Position numbers and translations under genes: made by a program. A stretch of DNA of 64,000 bases. It comes from Pseudoips prasinana (taxonomy: Eukaryota > Arthropoda > Insecta > Lepidoptera > Nolidae). Under the pieces are notes generated by a model. It had not been told where the DNA came from and made no database searches. It was given only the letters and a program-made list of their open reading frames with translations. Positions 35,401 to 43,026 of this stretch are shown here, piece by piece. Each line of letters begins with the position of its first letter. Positions within the stretch are counted from its first letter, which is position 1. Location of the stretch: the NCBI GenBank assembly GCA_951640165.1, contig OX621260.1, positions 13,968,001 to 14,032,000 on the forward strand. The letters are read 5' to 3'.

Positions 35401-38400
35401 GCAAACCTGATTTTATGCCCATTATTACTCAATATTGATAATTAACTTTGGAAATAAAATAAAAAAGGTTTTTATTCACGTAGACTTCAAAAAGCGCTTG
35501 TAAATAGACAGAACATGCTTGTAGTAATACAGTTATTATTTCTAGTTACTTATTATAGATATTTAGGTACACGGAATGCCATACATTTAAATACAATTTA
35601 TTTTATAAATAAATAATAAAATCCGCGCATTATTAAATTTTTATTTTATTTTAAAAACTTACTTATTTTAATAAAGGCGGAACAATTACGTTTGTTGTAT
35701 GGGAGTATTTGAGGGGTATAGATGCAAAACCGCCTTTGTCCACTTTTTGCGATTTTGAGTTACAGACCAAAATGCTATAGTTTCTAATACACCGCATTAT
35801 TTTACAATCAAAATGTACCAAATTAATGCTGTAGTTTGTTTAAAAGTAAATAATATCAGTATTATACAACGTGTGGAACGTAATGTTATTTATTCAAGTT
35901 CGAAAATACGATAGAGGCGGTTTTGAACTACATCAATGGATAGAGGCGGTTCTGTCCCTGAGTGTCCTTAATAGAAGCGTTTTTGCAGTTGATTGGAACT
36001 TCATGCAATATTATGCAAAATGGAGTCATGCAAATATTTTATAAGCTTAGTGGTAGGTATATTAAAATAAAACAAAACATTCACACAGATGAGAAAATAT
36101 TTTATTTAATCATTGTAACAACAAATACTCATACCGACTTCTTCTAAGTGTTCACATAATATGTCACCGTTTTGCTCATCGCTGCCAACATTGGATATTG
36201 TTTCAAGTGCGTTTTTATAAAATGAAAGTTGTTCCTCTGCTTTGCACTCATCACCGAAATGTTTCGATAACAACTTATTGACGTTACTGCGCTTCAATGC
36301 ACTGACATTCACTAGAAAAGGTGGTACATCTCAAAGTTGACTACTGATAAACTTTATCAGGCTTTGAATTAAAGATTTGGTAAAATTTTCTAATATCTTG
36401 TGGGTTCAAATTATTACACTTTAGCTTATCTGAGTTATGTTTGCATGCCCTTATTTGATTTATGTTTGGCAGTTTTACCGAAAAATACCTGAATTTAAAT
36501 ATAAAAAAAAGTGTTTTTTAAAATGTTGTTAATCAAACTAAACTAGTGTATGTCCGCATGTATATCAGAAATTATCCCAGGGAAACATACTACCGGTATA
36601 AAAAGTATTCTATCGTCTTATCCAGATCATGGTCTAATTCTAATATGGTAAAATAATATTTTTGGTTACCTACCTACTAACAAAGTAAAATGTGACAACC
36701 GACCTTTCGTAAGATAAGTCTTACAGGTCGATTACAATAATGATTGTTAACATTCGTTCACAACATAAAAAGTACCTAAATCATAGCTTGGTTATGTTCT
36801 ACATTATTGATTCATTAACAGCTAAATATAGGGCATTGGGGACATACCTCTCACGCTTTTTCTTATTGCGTTTCCATTGTGATTTGTTACGGATCCTCTT
36901 CCTTGCTATATTACCTTCTACAGGAGCAATATTGATTTCCATTTTTACACTTTTTCCACCCTTAATTCAATTAAAACTAACACGCAGATCACGAAAACAA
37001 TACCCTGACGCCATTACATTTCTTAATAAAATACTAAGCTGTCATTGGTCGAGCCCCGATAGTGTCGCTTTTGCATCCAATGTTTTGAATAGAGTCGGTT
37101 TTGAACCTAAGTTACTTTTTCAAACGACTTTTTGTATAGGATAGAGGTGATTTTGCTCATTTTTGTTTTAGTACAACGCATAATGAAATAATAAAGAATG
37201 TTGTTACCTAAAAACATCGTATCACGATAATTTACGACAGAGGCGGTTTTGCATCTATACCCCTCATTTGTTCGCCGTTTTTATAGATAATGGTACAGAA
37301 CCCTTCGCACACGAGACTGTTTTCGCCATTGCACACCACATGCCGTATCTTGTGCTGGTGGAGAAGGGGTCTGGGCCTACTCATTCCTGATCTTAATAAT
37401 CTTATTATTTTACAATTTAGGTAGTGTAAAATAGCTTTGTTCTTTATATTCCTTCGATTGGAGTCATGTGACATAATTTATTTAGTTATTTTTTCCTCTC
37501 TGTGTTCGGTAAGTAATACTAATATCCTGACACATTATTTACACATGGCCATCTAATCCCAAAATAAGCAGAGCTTGTACTATGGAAAACAGATAGCTGA
37601 TATACTATATATATTACTTTTCTTTTGTAAATACATACTTAATAGATAATAACGCCCAGACTCAGGACAAACAGAAACCATCCGTTACCTGTGAAACTTG
37701 ACTACTACTTGTATAAAGCACTGCCCATTTGGTGCAGTATGCATAGCATACATTCTAGTTTAATATTGCAGTCTTTGGCATGCATTTCCAATAAGTAAAG
37801 GGGTTATAGTCGATTACAACATATTAAATTATTTCTACAGGAAAAGTAAGCGAAGTAGTAGTAGGTTATCCCATTTTCCCTATATAAATGTTGATAAATA
37901 TATTATTATTTCTATGTAACACTATTGTCATTGGTATATACTTACTTATTTACTGTTGCCTATTGGCTATAATTGGGACCGACAGCTTAACGCACCCTCC
38001 AAAGCACACAGACTATCACTTACAGACCAGTGGAGAGAAAAATAATAAATTATTAATGTTTCCTACTCCAGATCAAGTAATGCTTCTACAAATAGTTTTC
38101 TACTAATAAATTAAATGAATAAAAAAAGGTTTTTATTCACATAGACTTTAAAAAAGCGCTTGTAAATAGTCAGAACATGTTTGTAGTAAAAATATAATTA
38201 ATTCATAATTATCTCTGGGTACATATAGATATTTAGGTACACGGATTGTAGGAAATAATTTACAATAAGATTTATTTTATAATAGTTACAATATTTAGCT
38301 AGGTTAAATTAAGTTATTGTCAAGGATCATGTGTAGGTTTAATCATCGAAATTTTAAATTTCAGCAGTATTTTTACTACATATTGTCTAGCCAATGATAA

Positions 38401-40016
38401 TAATTTGATATGTATAATATTATATGTACTTGAAGAAATAATTTTAAATGTAAAGTGATCTGTCACACCAAATTAGCATTATATTTCAATTAATCCTAAT
38501 AATAATATTTCAATATTTCAAATTCCTAATACTTTCTAAATAAAAAAAAAAATAAAAAAAATATTTTATTTATTCAATTAATACTAATAATAATATTTCA
38601 ATATTCAAATTCTTAATACTAATATATAATTCTTAATACTTTGAAGGGTTAATATGATAATATTTCTATATTTCAGGTGCTTTTGCTAATAATCATGTGT
38701 TTTTACTGGAATATCTAGAGAGAACAAGGTTAATATTATCTACTATATGTGTATCTTCTATGCCACTCAGGTTTAAACTTTATATACATACATACATACA
38801 AAGACTCACACCTGTTTCCCAGAGGGGTAGGCAGAGACAACGGATTTCCATTTGTCACGATCTTTGCATACTTCTTTTGCCTCAATTACTGTCATTATAT
38901 TCTTCATACATGCTCGCCGGTTTAGGGTACTTTAGGGTACTTAAACTTTATATAGCCGGTGTTATTTGGATATATAAGCTATATTAATACAAAGTTTCAT
39001 CAAAATCTGTTCAGTCAGTTTTGCGAGAAAGACACAAACATCCATACATCTACACTCACAAACTATACTATAGGATACTAAAAAAATATACATATATATT
39101 TATATATAGCCTAGGAGGTTTTCATTGCATCAACAGACAATCAACACTAGCATGGGCTTATATGTGTTGTGTGAAATAGTATAAAGTAATATAATATAAA
39201 TATTGGCCAATTATATAGATTTTAAACAGAACATAATGTTCTTAGGAGAAAATTAGTTTCTTAAACCTATTTAATTCTTGCAGCTTCAAGGCAAAAATAT
39301 TTTTTGCAGTATTTACTTCAAAAATAATTATTTTAATATGGATTAAATTATGTGAAAATTTCATTTTAAAATAAAATGTATGTTTTGCTTGGTCACTTAG
39401 ATAATATATAAACGTGGATTCATCAATGTTAAAACTATTATAGGAGTCTATTTAGATTTCTGGAGGTACAAAATAAATTGAGCAGAGTTTGGTTACGCAG
39501 CCACTATGACTAGATGTTTAATAAGATCAGCACAACCAGTCAAGAGTCTTTATGAAAAGGGCTAATATTTATAATAGTTATATCAAAACCAACTTACTCT
39601 GGTTCTTACTTCAGGAGAAGTTCGATCAGCAAAATATTTAGGAGAGACCAACTTTATCATTTCATTAAGAAATCGAAATTTGCCAACTTCTGCATGGAAG
39701 GTGGAGTCACATCGACGCATACAACGGTCCAGCATGGTCAGAGCGAGCAGTGCCTCGCGGGCATTTAGCGAGTGGATGCGTGCCGCCAGGGCCTGCGCCG
39801 CTAGCTGCGGTCCTTCGCTGGCGTCTCGCATCACCGCGCAGAAAGCCTCCAGCGCCGCAGCATCCGGACATGGCAGAGATTCGTTTGTCGCTTTTACTAA
39901 CAAAATGAATAACAATACGTCTTCAAAATTGGCACTGAAACTTTATTAAACTCATCTATACGAAACGAAAATTACTTACAAATTAAAGCTTCTAAGCTAG
40001 TCAAAGTAATGTTCAT
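14407..40016 (-). CDS. Gga: ADP-ribosylation factor-binding protein GGA, complete
   Basis: Eight exons on the minus strand: 40016-39980, 39896-39598, 34486-34220, 25301-25091, 20093-19803, 16589-16460, 15871-15325 and 14619-14407. All junctions keep frame and give 664 residues plus TAG. Start chosen because MNITLTSLEALI begins the VHS domain as in other GGAs. Order: VHS (about residues 1-145, with GKFRFLNEMIKLVSPKY), GAT (about 170-310, with QHANRLIKSMVKE and ALDEVMERYNTY), a hinge rich in Asp, Ser and Pro, with DLDFF, and a C-terminal GAE ear (about 540-664, with LQVVLHFCKDKPRPDVNVIV). GGAs are monomeric clathrin adaptors at the trans-Golgi network. VHS binds acidic-dileucine sorting signals, GAT binds ARF-GTP and ubiquitin, and the ear binds accessory proteins. 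Introns are swollen by transposons. It is divergent from EMRE. Confidence 0.95.
14722..14880. repeat. Repeat family W copy in Gga intron 7
   Basis: GCCGTGCCCCGCGGTTTTAG, then TACAAAGTTTCATCAAAATC and GTGAAAGAGATACATACTCA, as in other W copies. Confidence 0.6.
14881..15115 (-). mobile_element. Non-LTR retrotransposon C-terminal fragment
   Basis: Minus-strand peptide with FNRVVQAWNKLPERVV-type wording (seen: LLNRVVQAWNKLPERVVLGP and LKNRLHKE), the usual C-terminal end of LINE reverse transcriptases. It is cut short and lies in Gga intron 7. Confidence 0.6.
16643..16850 (+). repeat. tRNA-derived SINE, plus strand
   Basis: The head GACGTGTGGCGCAGCGGTTA and a B-box-like GGGTTCGCTTCCC are followed by a tail with CTGAGTCTGGATGTAATTA and GAGACACAGGGATTAG. 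It lies in Gga intron 5. Confidence 0.75.
16985..17172 (+). mobile_element. 5'-truncated 3' end of an R1-like element
   Basis: GTCCCGACCTTCTGGGACAT, CAAGCGAAGTCCACGGCAGG and GTGCGAGTCCGACATACGC closely match the 3' UTR of the host R1-like element at 32665-32856, ending in an A-rich tail (CAATAAAAAA). Only the UTR was copied. Confidence 0.85.
17262..17475 (+). repeat. Repeat family X copy
   Basis: Contains GTGCCATAATCGCCACGCTT and GACGGGTTGGCGATCGCAGT; the end is eroded. Confidence 0.65.
17884..18031 (+). repeat. tRNA-derived SINE, plus strand, cut by mariner
   Basis: TAGTCTAGTGGTTAGTGACC and GGTCGTGGGTTCGATACCCA are clear A- and B-box-like blocks. The tail stops where the mariner left end begins. 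Confidence 0.8.
18032..19354 (+). mobile_element. mariner transposon, inactive
   Basis: The left end CAGTCAAAAAAGTATCGGGA (18034 onward) matches the reverse complement of the right end TTCCCGGTACTTTCTTGACA (about 19332-19351) with few mismatches. The element is about 1.3 kb, the normal mariner size, in Gga intron 5. Exact TA borders are uncertain. Confidence 0.85.
18225..19305 (+). pseudogene. mariner transposase, broken
   Basis: The reading begins MDKNIEQRVCLKFCIS at 18225, shifts frame where a short stretch (GAGTTTGTCTTAAATT) is duplicated near 18247-18290, and continues from 18310 with MLQKAYGESTLSKSRAYEWF. A TAA at 18931 interrupts it; the same frame then runs to 19305. Helix-turn-helix region and the DD34D catalytic acids are visible: GDETWVYEF, WILHHDNAPSH and YSPDMAPADFFLFPKLKLPL. 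One frameshift and one nonsense codon make it non-functional; otherwise it is well preserved, so the copy is fairly young. Confidence 0.9.
19450..19690 (+). repeat. tRNA-derived SINE, plus strand
   Basis: B-box-like GTTCTGGGTTCGAATCCCGG, then a tail with TACAAGCTTTGCTTAGTTTG and an ATT microsatellite. It is the sense version of the minus copies at 11925 and 54358. Confidence 0.7.
20105..20460 (-). repeat. Repeat family Z copy (GACTTTAAAAAAGCGCTTGT)
   Basis: Shared blocks are TTTTATTCACGTAGACTTTA, AGCGCTTGTAAATAGTCAGA and ATAGATATTTAGGTACACGG. Other copies are at 33765-33900, 35450-35640, 38110-38400 and 55074-55353. It is probably the 3' end of a retroposon, read on the minus strand, close to the Gga exon-5 acceptor. 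Confidence 0.65.
20475..20655 (-). repeat. GC-rich island with two diverged ~63-bp units
   Basis: Minus-strand translation shows two related segments, IEYVSPERLNWAVLKPVVET and PAEFVSLGLLSWGALDPVVA, open for 66 residues. It lies in Gga intron 4, so it is probably a repeat-borne sequence and not a Gga exon. I do not recognise the family. Confidence 0.4.
21407..23950 (+). mobile_element. piggyBac-type transposon, 3' terminus not found
   Basis: A TTAA at 21403-21406 is followed by CACGTTGAACGCCATGACGG, a typical piggyBac-style left end, with a GGACACCATGTGTCC palindrome next to it. An intact transposase ORF follows. No inverted match to the left end and no second TTAA junction was found up to 25 kb, so the right end is probably lost. 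The 3' UTR has a degenerate tandem duplication (about 23552-23665 and 23690-23790). It lies in Gga intron 4. Confidence 0.85.
21816..23534 (+). CDS. piggyBac transposase (PGBD-like), intact ORF
   Basis: 572 residues starting MEEFENFEVTQDDLEQIENI with an acidic N-terminus, as in piggyBac proteins. The DDE_Tnp_1_7 catalytic core has acidic residues visible in DICIDESMVPFRGR (about residue 253), LHTDNWYTNID (about 327) and AKGGVDLADQMASYS (about 428). The C-terminus carries a Cys-rich cross-brace zinc domain (CGECYK, FCRVCPEKPILCHNCFFKLH; about 525-570). No stop or frameshift interrupts it. The protein would cut and paste at TTAA sites. Mobility is doubtful because the right terminus was not seen; it could still act in trans. 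Domestication cannot be excluded, but the flanking left TIR argues for a recent element. Confidence 0.95.
   Translation: MEEFENFEVTQDDLEQIENIEINLLNSSFNVSSEDENENILVLQPTKRNRRRIIQSESEASGSENTAPGLPEHTQTDGSGWGPPKGKQRRLIAFTDISGPSYVVRTTMVNKSPADFYSLYVCDDMLNFIVSATNKYAIEQITKKPDASVGARINQWVPTNLAEMKKFFALLLFMGVVKLPKLSDYWSKDEIIGHPFPRTVTSRNRFEILLRMLHFSEDDEEHKSDRLHRVRKLMNDLNVSFRQHFTANEDICIDESMVPFRGRLIFRQYNKNKRHKYGVKLFKLCSVPGFTHKIQVYAGKNDTSNTTPTNVVMDLCEDYVNKGHTLHTDNWYTNIDLARRLLDKQTHLVGTVRKNRRGLPKKVVSTKLKRGHYYAEESKDGITVLKWKDKRDVLVLSTKHSVRFVEITKRGKVLRKPQIVLEYNKAKGGVDLADQMASYSTPLRKSIRWYKKIALDMLLNIAMINAHVLYQSVNKKKIKVTDFRIAILKYFCANKEAHEPEPTRPKRNKHVLQKFDGPSRKTRRNCGECYKTNVKNMGRLQARNKTKKVNTFCRVCPEKPILCHNCFFKLHT
23951..25090. 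other. Gga intron 4, no supported gene
   Basis: AT-rich intronic sequence between the piggyBac and Gga exon 4. No domain or convincing repeat boundary was recognised. Confidence 0.5.
25330..25520 (+). repeat. Repeat family Y copy
   Basis: CAACAGTGGCACACAATGAA, GCTCAGGCATGTCCCGGG and CTTGGATCCCGCAACGAATT are inverted relative to 4955-5160. It sits about 30 nt outside Gga exon 4. Confidence 0.7.
25521..28702 (+). mobile_element. Nearly full-length LINE with GAATTT-repeat tail
   Basis: Contains the 961-residue ORF and a 3' UTR (28495-28702) with a CTGGCAGTGTTTCTCAGTAG block. It ends in TTGAATTTGAATTTGAATTT, a short tandem tail typical of CR1/Jockey relatives. Truncated minus-strand copies of the same 3' end lie at 12537-12735 and 40955-41330. 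The 5' limit is uncertain. Confidence 0.8.
25609..28494 (+). CDS. Non-LTR retrotransposon ORF: endonuclease and reverse transcriptase
   Basis: 961 residues, uninterrupted. The N-terminal apurinic-type endonuclease (about 1-230) shows LVHQNIQGL, CLTEHWL, VIICGDFNVN (about 158) and QSDHSGQL (about 222). The reverse transcriptase shows NFRPISVLPTLSKIFEKLM, GIFCDLSKAFD (about 595), [19 protein letters not shown] and the catalytic LFADDTS (about 685). All key acids are present. A Jockey/CR1-group element seems right; the clade is not decided. No ORF1 was found upstream, so this may be a slightly 5'-truncated copy or an ORF1-less type. It runs antisense to Gga within intron 3. Confidence 0.95.
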   Translation: MENNVNPSNINAYNKKNQKNCINLVHQNIQGLMGKELELELFLNCSNIDILCLTEHWLQRHQFISSFNNHQVASSFIREKYIHGGSLILINNLLKFKERSDVVSLSVERVVEISCVELERFIVVSLYKPPCAPFDTSSDIMEDALNKLTNTHKTVIICGDFNVNILEKNSTSCNFLNLFMSYNLHHNFTEPTRVTATSATCIDNIFSSAKPLNKLIMNKIQSDHSGQLVTFSNSPKVQSTQISYIPYSESRLGIFKYNIARKLALLPYHSDPDHLYNSLFNLINGEFCSIFTPKQLSVSNRLMFCDWATPGIYKSRNQLYKLYEERSYNQNTTFLEHVKQYAKTFRRACSIAKSMYLKNIIKNSTNIIKTTWKIINTETGRKKIRSRDFNLRINNVDIISDLEVATEFEKYFSNVPIDVTKSLASSSVSAELILQQSVEKCDTDFEFSVVNPKDILNAFKSINMKTTRDLWGLSVKTISSIITIIAPHLAAVFNCCVASGVFPDLMKYSKIIPLFKAGDTSDPSNFRPISVLPTLSKIFEKLMLSQLLSHFNIHNLLHRKQFGFTKGCSTIDAGVNLLKSIFAAWEDSQDALGIFCDLSKAFDCVHHDTLVRKLHHYGIRNKALELLTSYLGNRIQKVDINGKKSAGSPVVMGVPQGSILGPFLFLIYINDLPYYVRDKHEIVLFADDTSLTFKINRQLRNFDEVNDAISKVVHWFNANNLLLNDKKTKVIKFSTPNVKQVATNVQLNGAGLTPVESTVFLGITIDSKLQWGPQIEKLSGKLSSAAYAVKTIRRLTDVDTARMVYFSYFHSIMSYGILLWGSAADINTIFVLQKRAVRAIYKLGPRESLREKFKEINILTVACQYIYENLIYMHKYKDSFCKRSDTHNINTRYKHNFVLHTTRLHKVSNSFMGQCIRFYNKLPSDIREMSMNKLKRIIKAKLCSRAYYKTSDYLSYKTAWD
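28703..28825 (+). repeat. Dispersed repeat serving as R1-like target, left part
   Basis: CATATGGGCAGTGGTTGCCC through TAGGGATCGACAGCTT; the right part continues at 32872-32915. A reverse copy is at 53825-54005 (GGACTACTGGGCGGCTTGAA, GAGCTGTCGGTCCCGG), and a short one at 37971-38010. Confidence 0.7.
29296..30840 (+). pseudogene. R1-like reverse transcriptase of the nested element
   Basis: 5'-truncated. The open frame up to 30499 covers fingers and palm: LRAKNVAPGPDGIHGCALAL, DESQFGFRHGRSTIHAVS, AVSLDISNAFNTLPW, CGVPQGSVLGPLLWNIGYD and the catalytic CYADDTLV. A frameshift near 30470-30500 moves the reading to VIRGYRTVSYEAACVLAGSP, and the zinc-knuckle part is missing, so an internal deletion removed it. 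No endonuclease is present. Confidence 0.85.
29296..31066 (+). mobile_element. Second R1-like element nested in the first
   Basis: It starts right after GGGGAGGTGGCG (29284-29295) and ends with an A-run (31048-31066), after which GGGGAGGCGGCG (31068-31079) repeats the target: a 12-bp duplication with one mismatch. Its 3' UTR differs from that of the host element, so they are different families. Confidence 0.85.
32938..33600. repeat. Repeat family W copies with an embedded hairpin
   Basis: W blocks (TATAGCCAAATAACACAAAG, CACGCAAAACTACGCAACAG, TTGATGAAAATTTGTAGTAA) occur at about 32938-32980, 33108-33265 and 33480-33600. Between them, GGTTGCCATCCATCTAGACT (33018) pairs with an inverted copy ending ATGGATGGCAACC at 33066. 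Confidence 0.5.
34015..34195 (-). repeat. tRNA-derived SINE, minus strand
   Basis: GGGAATTGAACCCACAACCT is an inverted B box; TAGACCAACAGGCCAGTCAA is the inverted head. It lies next to Gga exon 3 and ends about 25 nt from the donor. Confidence 0.7.
34656..35376. mobile_element. Harbinger-like TIR element, non-autonomous
   Basis: The left end (GGTGCCCACTATCGGT, then CGGCTCGGTAGAGCTCGGGC and GCCTGAGAGCTGCCTCGGCA) is repeated inverted at the right (CTGCCGAGGTAGCTCTCAGG to CACCGATGCCGGGCGCC). The interior holds tandem TTCGGGCGCCTGA-AGCTG units near 34945-35015. It also has a 34664-34860 reading with AEEEEKLGPLRQRRIFWM, which resembles an N-terminal Harbinger transposase stretch. No nuclease domain. 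It lies in Gga intron 2. Confidence 0.55.
35450..35640 (-). repeat. Repeat family Z copy
   Basis: GGTTTTTATTCACGTAGACT, AAAGCGCTTGTAAATAGACA and TATTTAGGTACACGGAATG match the 20105 copy. Confidence 0.65.
35711..37265 (-). mobile_element. Unclassified 1.55-kb TIR transposon with subterminal repeats
   Basis: Perfect inverted ends of at least 25 bp: GAGGGGTATAGATGCAAAAC then CGCCT at 35711, and the reverse complement ending at 37265. Variants of ATAGAGGCGGTTTTG are spaced inside both ends: 35911, 35940, 35971, 37089, 37141 and 37231. A possible minus-strand coding exon lies at 36848-36942 and another open stretch at 36106-36312. ATTT flanks both ends and may be the target duplication. It lies in Gga intron 2. 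Confidence 0.7.
36848..36942 (-). CDS. Candidate first exon of a transposon protein (basic, KR-rich)
   Basis: ATG at 36942 opens MEINIAPVEGNIARKRIRNK, continuing SQWKRNKKKRE before a good donor (GAG then GTATGT) at 36848. The pattern R-K-R-x-R-N-x-x-x-W-K-R-N is one I associate with unnamed proteins of insect repeats; function not known. A downstream open frame (36312-36106) in the same orientation, ending ILCEHLEEVGMSICC, may be a later exon, but the link is not proven. Confidence 0.35.
37525..37690 (-). repeat. SINE tail fragment, minus strand
   Basis: TGACACATTATTTACACATG, AATAAGCAGAGCTTGTACTA and GATAGCTGATATACTA match the SINE tails at 11925 and 54358; the tRNA-like head is missing. Confidence 0.55.
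38110..38400 (-). repeat. Repeat family Z copy
   Basis: Longest match to 20105-20460, from TTTTTATTCACATAGACTTT to TACTACATATTGTC. Confidence 0.7.
38780..38945 (-). mobile_element. RTE-type LINE 3' fragment
   Basis: CCCAGAGGGGTAGGCAGAGA and ATACATGCTCGCCGGTTTAG are shared with the longer minus-strand fragment at 60680-61410. Confidence 0.65.
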
Positions 40017-40332
40017 TTTAGTTATGTTAGAACTGTTGAAGATAATTACAAATAAATTAATTTTCGACGACTTTTTCTCATTTCGTTTTAGTTCTTAGTT
40101 GACATTTTGTCTTATCAATGTTGCCACTTGACGGAAATGATAATATATTTGTTTATAATATGAGAAAACTCCCGAAGAAGAGAAAATAAAAATAGAGAGC
40201 ATAACTATCTTTTTCAATAATATAGATTACGATGCTATCACGTATCTGTGCGCCTGCATGCAACGAAGATCTGAAAATGTGTCATGACCACGGAGCATAG
40301 GTCATGACACTTCGGACATCACTAAGAAAGAA
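40017..40332 (-). promoter_or_regulatory. Presumed Gga promoter and 5' UTR region
   Basis: The 316 bp between the Gga ATG and the left end of the 4.43-kb transposon. No TATA box is obvious. Position alone suggests the regulatory role. Confidence 0.4.
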
Positions 40333-40489
40333 CCATAAAGTTAGTATACCTACGGAAGAGAGCAACAAACAAGAGCTGTCTAACGAAACCGAAATAGGAT
40401 GACATTTGTGTGTGTACAAATGTTTATGTATGCGTATCAATGATGTATCTCATGTCGATTTTTGCATTAATATCGATATCGATAATATT

Positions 40490-40625
40490 AATCAGTAATG
40501 TGTGGTGACGGCATAGAATATCATCACTCCATCTCATCCCGTAAACTGTGACCATCCCATTCAAGCCTTCCCAAAGGCTTTGGTCCAGCAGTGGATGAAA
40601 TTTGGCTGACATGATGATGATGAAT
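40490..40625 (-). repeat. Repeat family X copy, inverted
   Basis: GTGTGGTGACGGCATAGAAT and CCATCTCATCCCGT are inverted X blocks. Confidence 0.6.
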
Positions 40626-40954
40626 CAGTCTCAGTGATAGTATTAAAATAGGATGGGATGGGATTTTGCATGGCTGAAACAACGATTCGTGAAGTGAAGT
40701 ATGAATATTTAAGAAAAACTCCTAAGACATTTTAAATCATTTATTTTTCGCAATAGAGTGGTCGGTTGTCGCTTAACTCTACGTCGTTTGACAATTTAGT
40801 GAGCCTATATACTTTGAACGATTAAAATGAAGGTCGTTTATAATTTTCAATCACTAGATAGGTACAGATATACACAATTATAATTAGAAACGCGCGTCCG
40901 TCTCAATAAATTCAAATTCTGAATGAATTTATAAAAAAATACATTTATGTGGAA

Positions 40955-41330
40955 TCGTCATTTTTTACCCTGCTATGCAGTACAAAACGCGGCAACTACT
41001 GAAAACACTGCCAGAAAACTCCGTAGGAAACCTATTTTGAAATAAAATTTACTGAAGTTTAATTACATATGTTTTGTGTGTTTGTGTTTGTTGACTTAAA
41101 CCAACTCGATCCCAAGTATTTTATCACTTAAATAATCAGAAATGTTGTAATATGCCCTGGTATACAATTTGGCTTTAATAATTCTATTAAACTTATTTGT
41201 AGACAATTCTCTAATATCATTGGGAGGTTTATTATAGAATCTTATACATTGTTTCCCAATGAAAGAGTTACTTATTTTGTGGAGATGGATTCTAACAGTC
41301 TGAAACTAATACCTACCTATGAATCGGCTA
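40955..41330 (-). mobile_element. 5'-truncated copy of the 25.6-kb LINE
   Basis: On the minus strand it matches 28320-28690 of the intact LINE: the UTR block ACTGCCAGAAAACTC and the coding end for HSFIGKQCIRFYNKPP-like residues (seen: SFIGKQCIRFYNKPPNDI). It lies inside the TIR element. Confidence 0.8.
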
Positions 41331-41793
41331 AGTGTCTTACATGGGAATTTGGGATTACTTCCATTTCCAGGTGATTCACATCTAAATATCACATACGTAC
41401 TTTAATATTAATAATACATATTAGTTTACCGCGTGATAGACAGTGGACAAGAAATATCGATAACTTGATTCAGCCCTAGTGTAAACAGAAAATTATTTCT
41501 TTACACAAAATATTCGTAAATTCTGCATTATGTGTGTTAGATCTTTGCTTCTTACATTAATAAATGTTTATAGACGATAATGAACACACTTAGTGCCTAA
41601 AATTCGAAACGCATTAGCAAAAATAAAGCCTAAGTTAGTAGGTGTCGATTTGGAATAATTTACCTGTGAAATGAACATTTTTCAGGGTTATTCCTCTGTG
41701 TTGTACCACAATCAATCACTGAACAAGTCACCATGTTTCTGAAGAAATATTTTTCAAAAATATCCACGATTTCACATAATATCAGAAAAAACA

Positions 41794-42564
41794 GTGTGCG
41801 TCACGATTGCTCCGCCACGTTATCCTAACAGAAAAAGAAATCGCTATATTTTTTGTCAAAATTAGTCAAAATCGAAAGGAATAAACCAAAACTTTGTCAA
41901 AGCAGAAATAAATAAGTTACAGGGGTTTTAAGTTGGCCGCGCGAACGTAACGTGCACGATTGCGCGGCCATGGAGATCTCAGTAACTACTTGGGATAGAG
42001 ATCTAAATCTTTTTGTTAATTGAACATTTCATTTGTCAACAATTGTCAAAAAAAGAATTATAAGACTAAGATCCATATTTCACGAAATATTCACCTTGGA
42101 AGTTATGGCCGCGCAATCGTGCACTTGATGTTTCTTTAATCTCGATTATTTCTTAAAAACTTAAGATATCATGCAGTAAAACTGTTACTAGAAGAAAGGT
42201 TTTAATATGTCAAAAGTACTGAAAGCATTTCATGTCACCAAAGTTTATTTGAACGGACGAAATCAAGGCAAAACAAAAGTTTCGTGGCCGCGCAATCGTA
42301 ACGTTACTTTGAACGCTGATATCTCATCATCTATAATTGTTAAGATTTCGGTGTTAACATCCATTTATTCGTAATATTACCCTAATCAGATTGACATAAC
42401 GTTTTACCCTCAGGACAATTTTCTACGCGTGTAATCTCAAAAATAATGATATCTCTTATAATGTTCGAGTAGAGTGACCATAATTTCTGTTAAATATGGG
42501 GATATCTTTTGCTCTACTAGACGAAAATGTACCTGTTAGGAATAATTGTTGGAGAATTGGCTAA
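41794..42564 (+). repeat. Left arm of 771-bp inverted repeat
   Basis: From GTGTGCGTCACGATTGCTCC to TGTTGGAGAATTGGCTAA. It pairs with 43808-44579; I count about 15 differences by eye (roughly 98% identity). It contains several GGCCGCGCAATCGT-like motifs: near 41934-41968 in both orientations, 42108 and 42284. Confidence 0.95.
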
Positions 42565-42727
42565 AATAAAAGAGTTTAATACACTTTCCTTTTTCCGTTT
42601 TTTTATGTATTGACGAGTTATAATTTTATCAATGAAACCGTAATGGTAAAGGCAAAAGTATTTCTTGAGCTGGAGTTTCGACCATTTACGTAAAATCGAT
42701 AAAGTAAGTATAATTATTACGAATTCT

Positions 42728-42887
42728 TTGTGTGGTGACGGCGTAAAATATCATCACCCCATCTCATCCTGTGGGGGGCCTAGAAATCGTCCTGAAGAAA
42801 AACCTACCAGAGAACGGGTAGCAGCGTTTTTCTGTGAACTTTGCGGAGGATTTTGTCCAACTGTGGACGTAATTTGGCTGCCATGGT
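42728..42887 (-). repeat. Repeat family X copy in the hairpin loop
   Basis: GTGTGGTGACGGCGTAAAAT, CACCCCATCTCATCC and the end GTAATTTGGCTGCCATGG. It lies in the 1.24-kb spacer between the inverted arms. Confidence 0.7.
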
Positions 42888-43026
42888 GAAGTATGTTTTT
42901 ACGGTCGTAAATTATACGAAATATAACGCGATTGGTTCCCACATTTGGTTCCTAGTTTAATATGTATTTCAAATTAGGAGTCAAATTTTCGTGGGTTAGT
43001 AATGCTAGAAATATAAAATAGAAATG

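Noticed and set aside
36740..37144. 134-codon plus-strand open frame in the 1.55-kb TIR element
   Set aside because: It is hydrophobic without motifs. The opposite strand has a better candidate exon with a start and donor.
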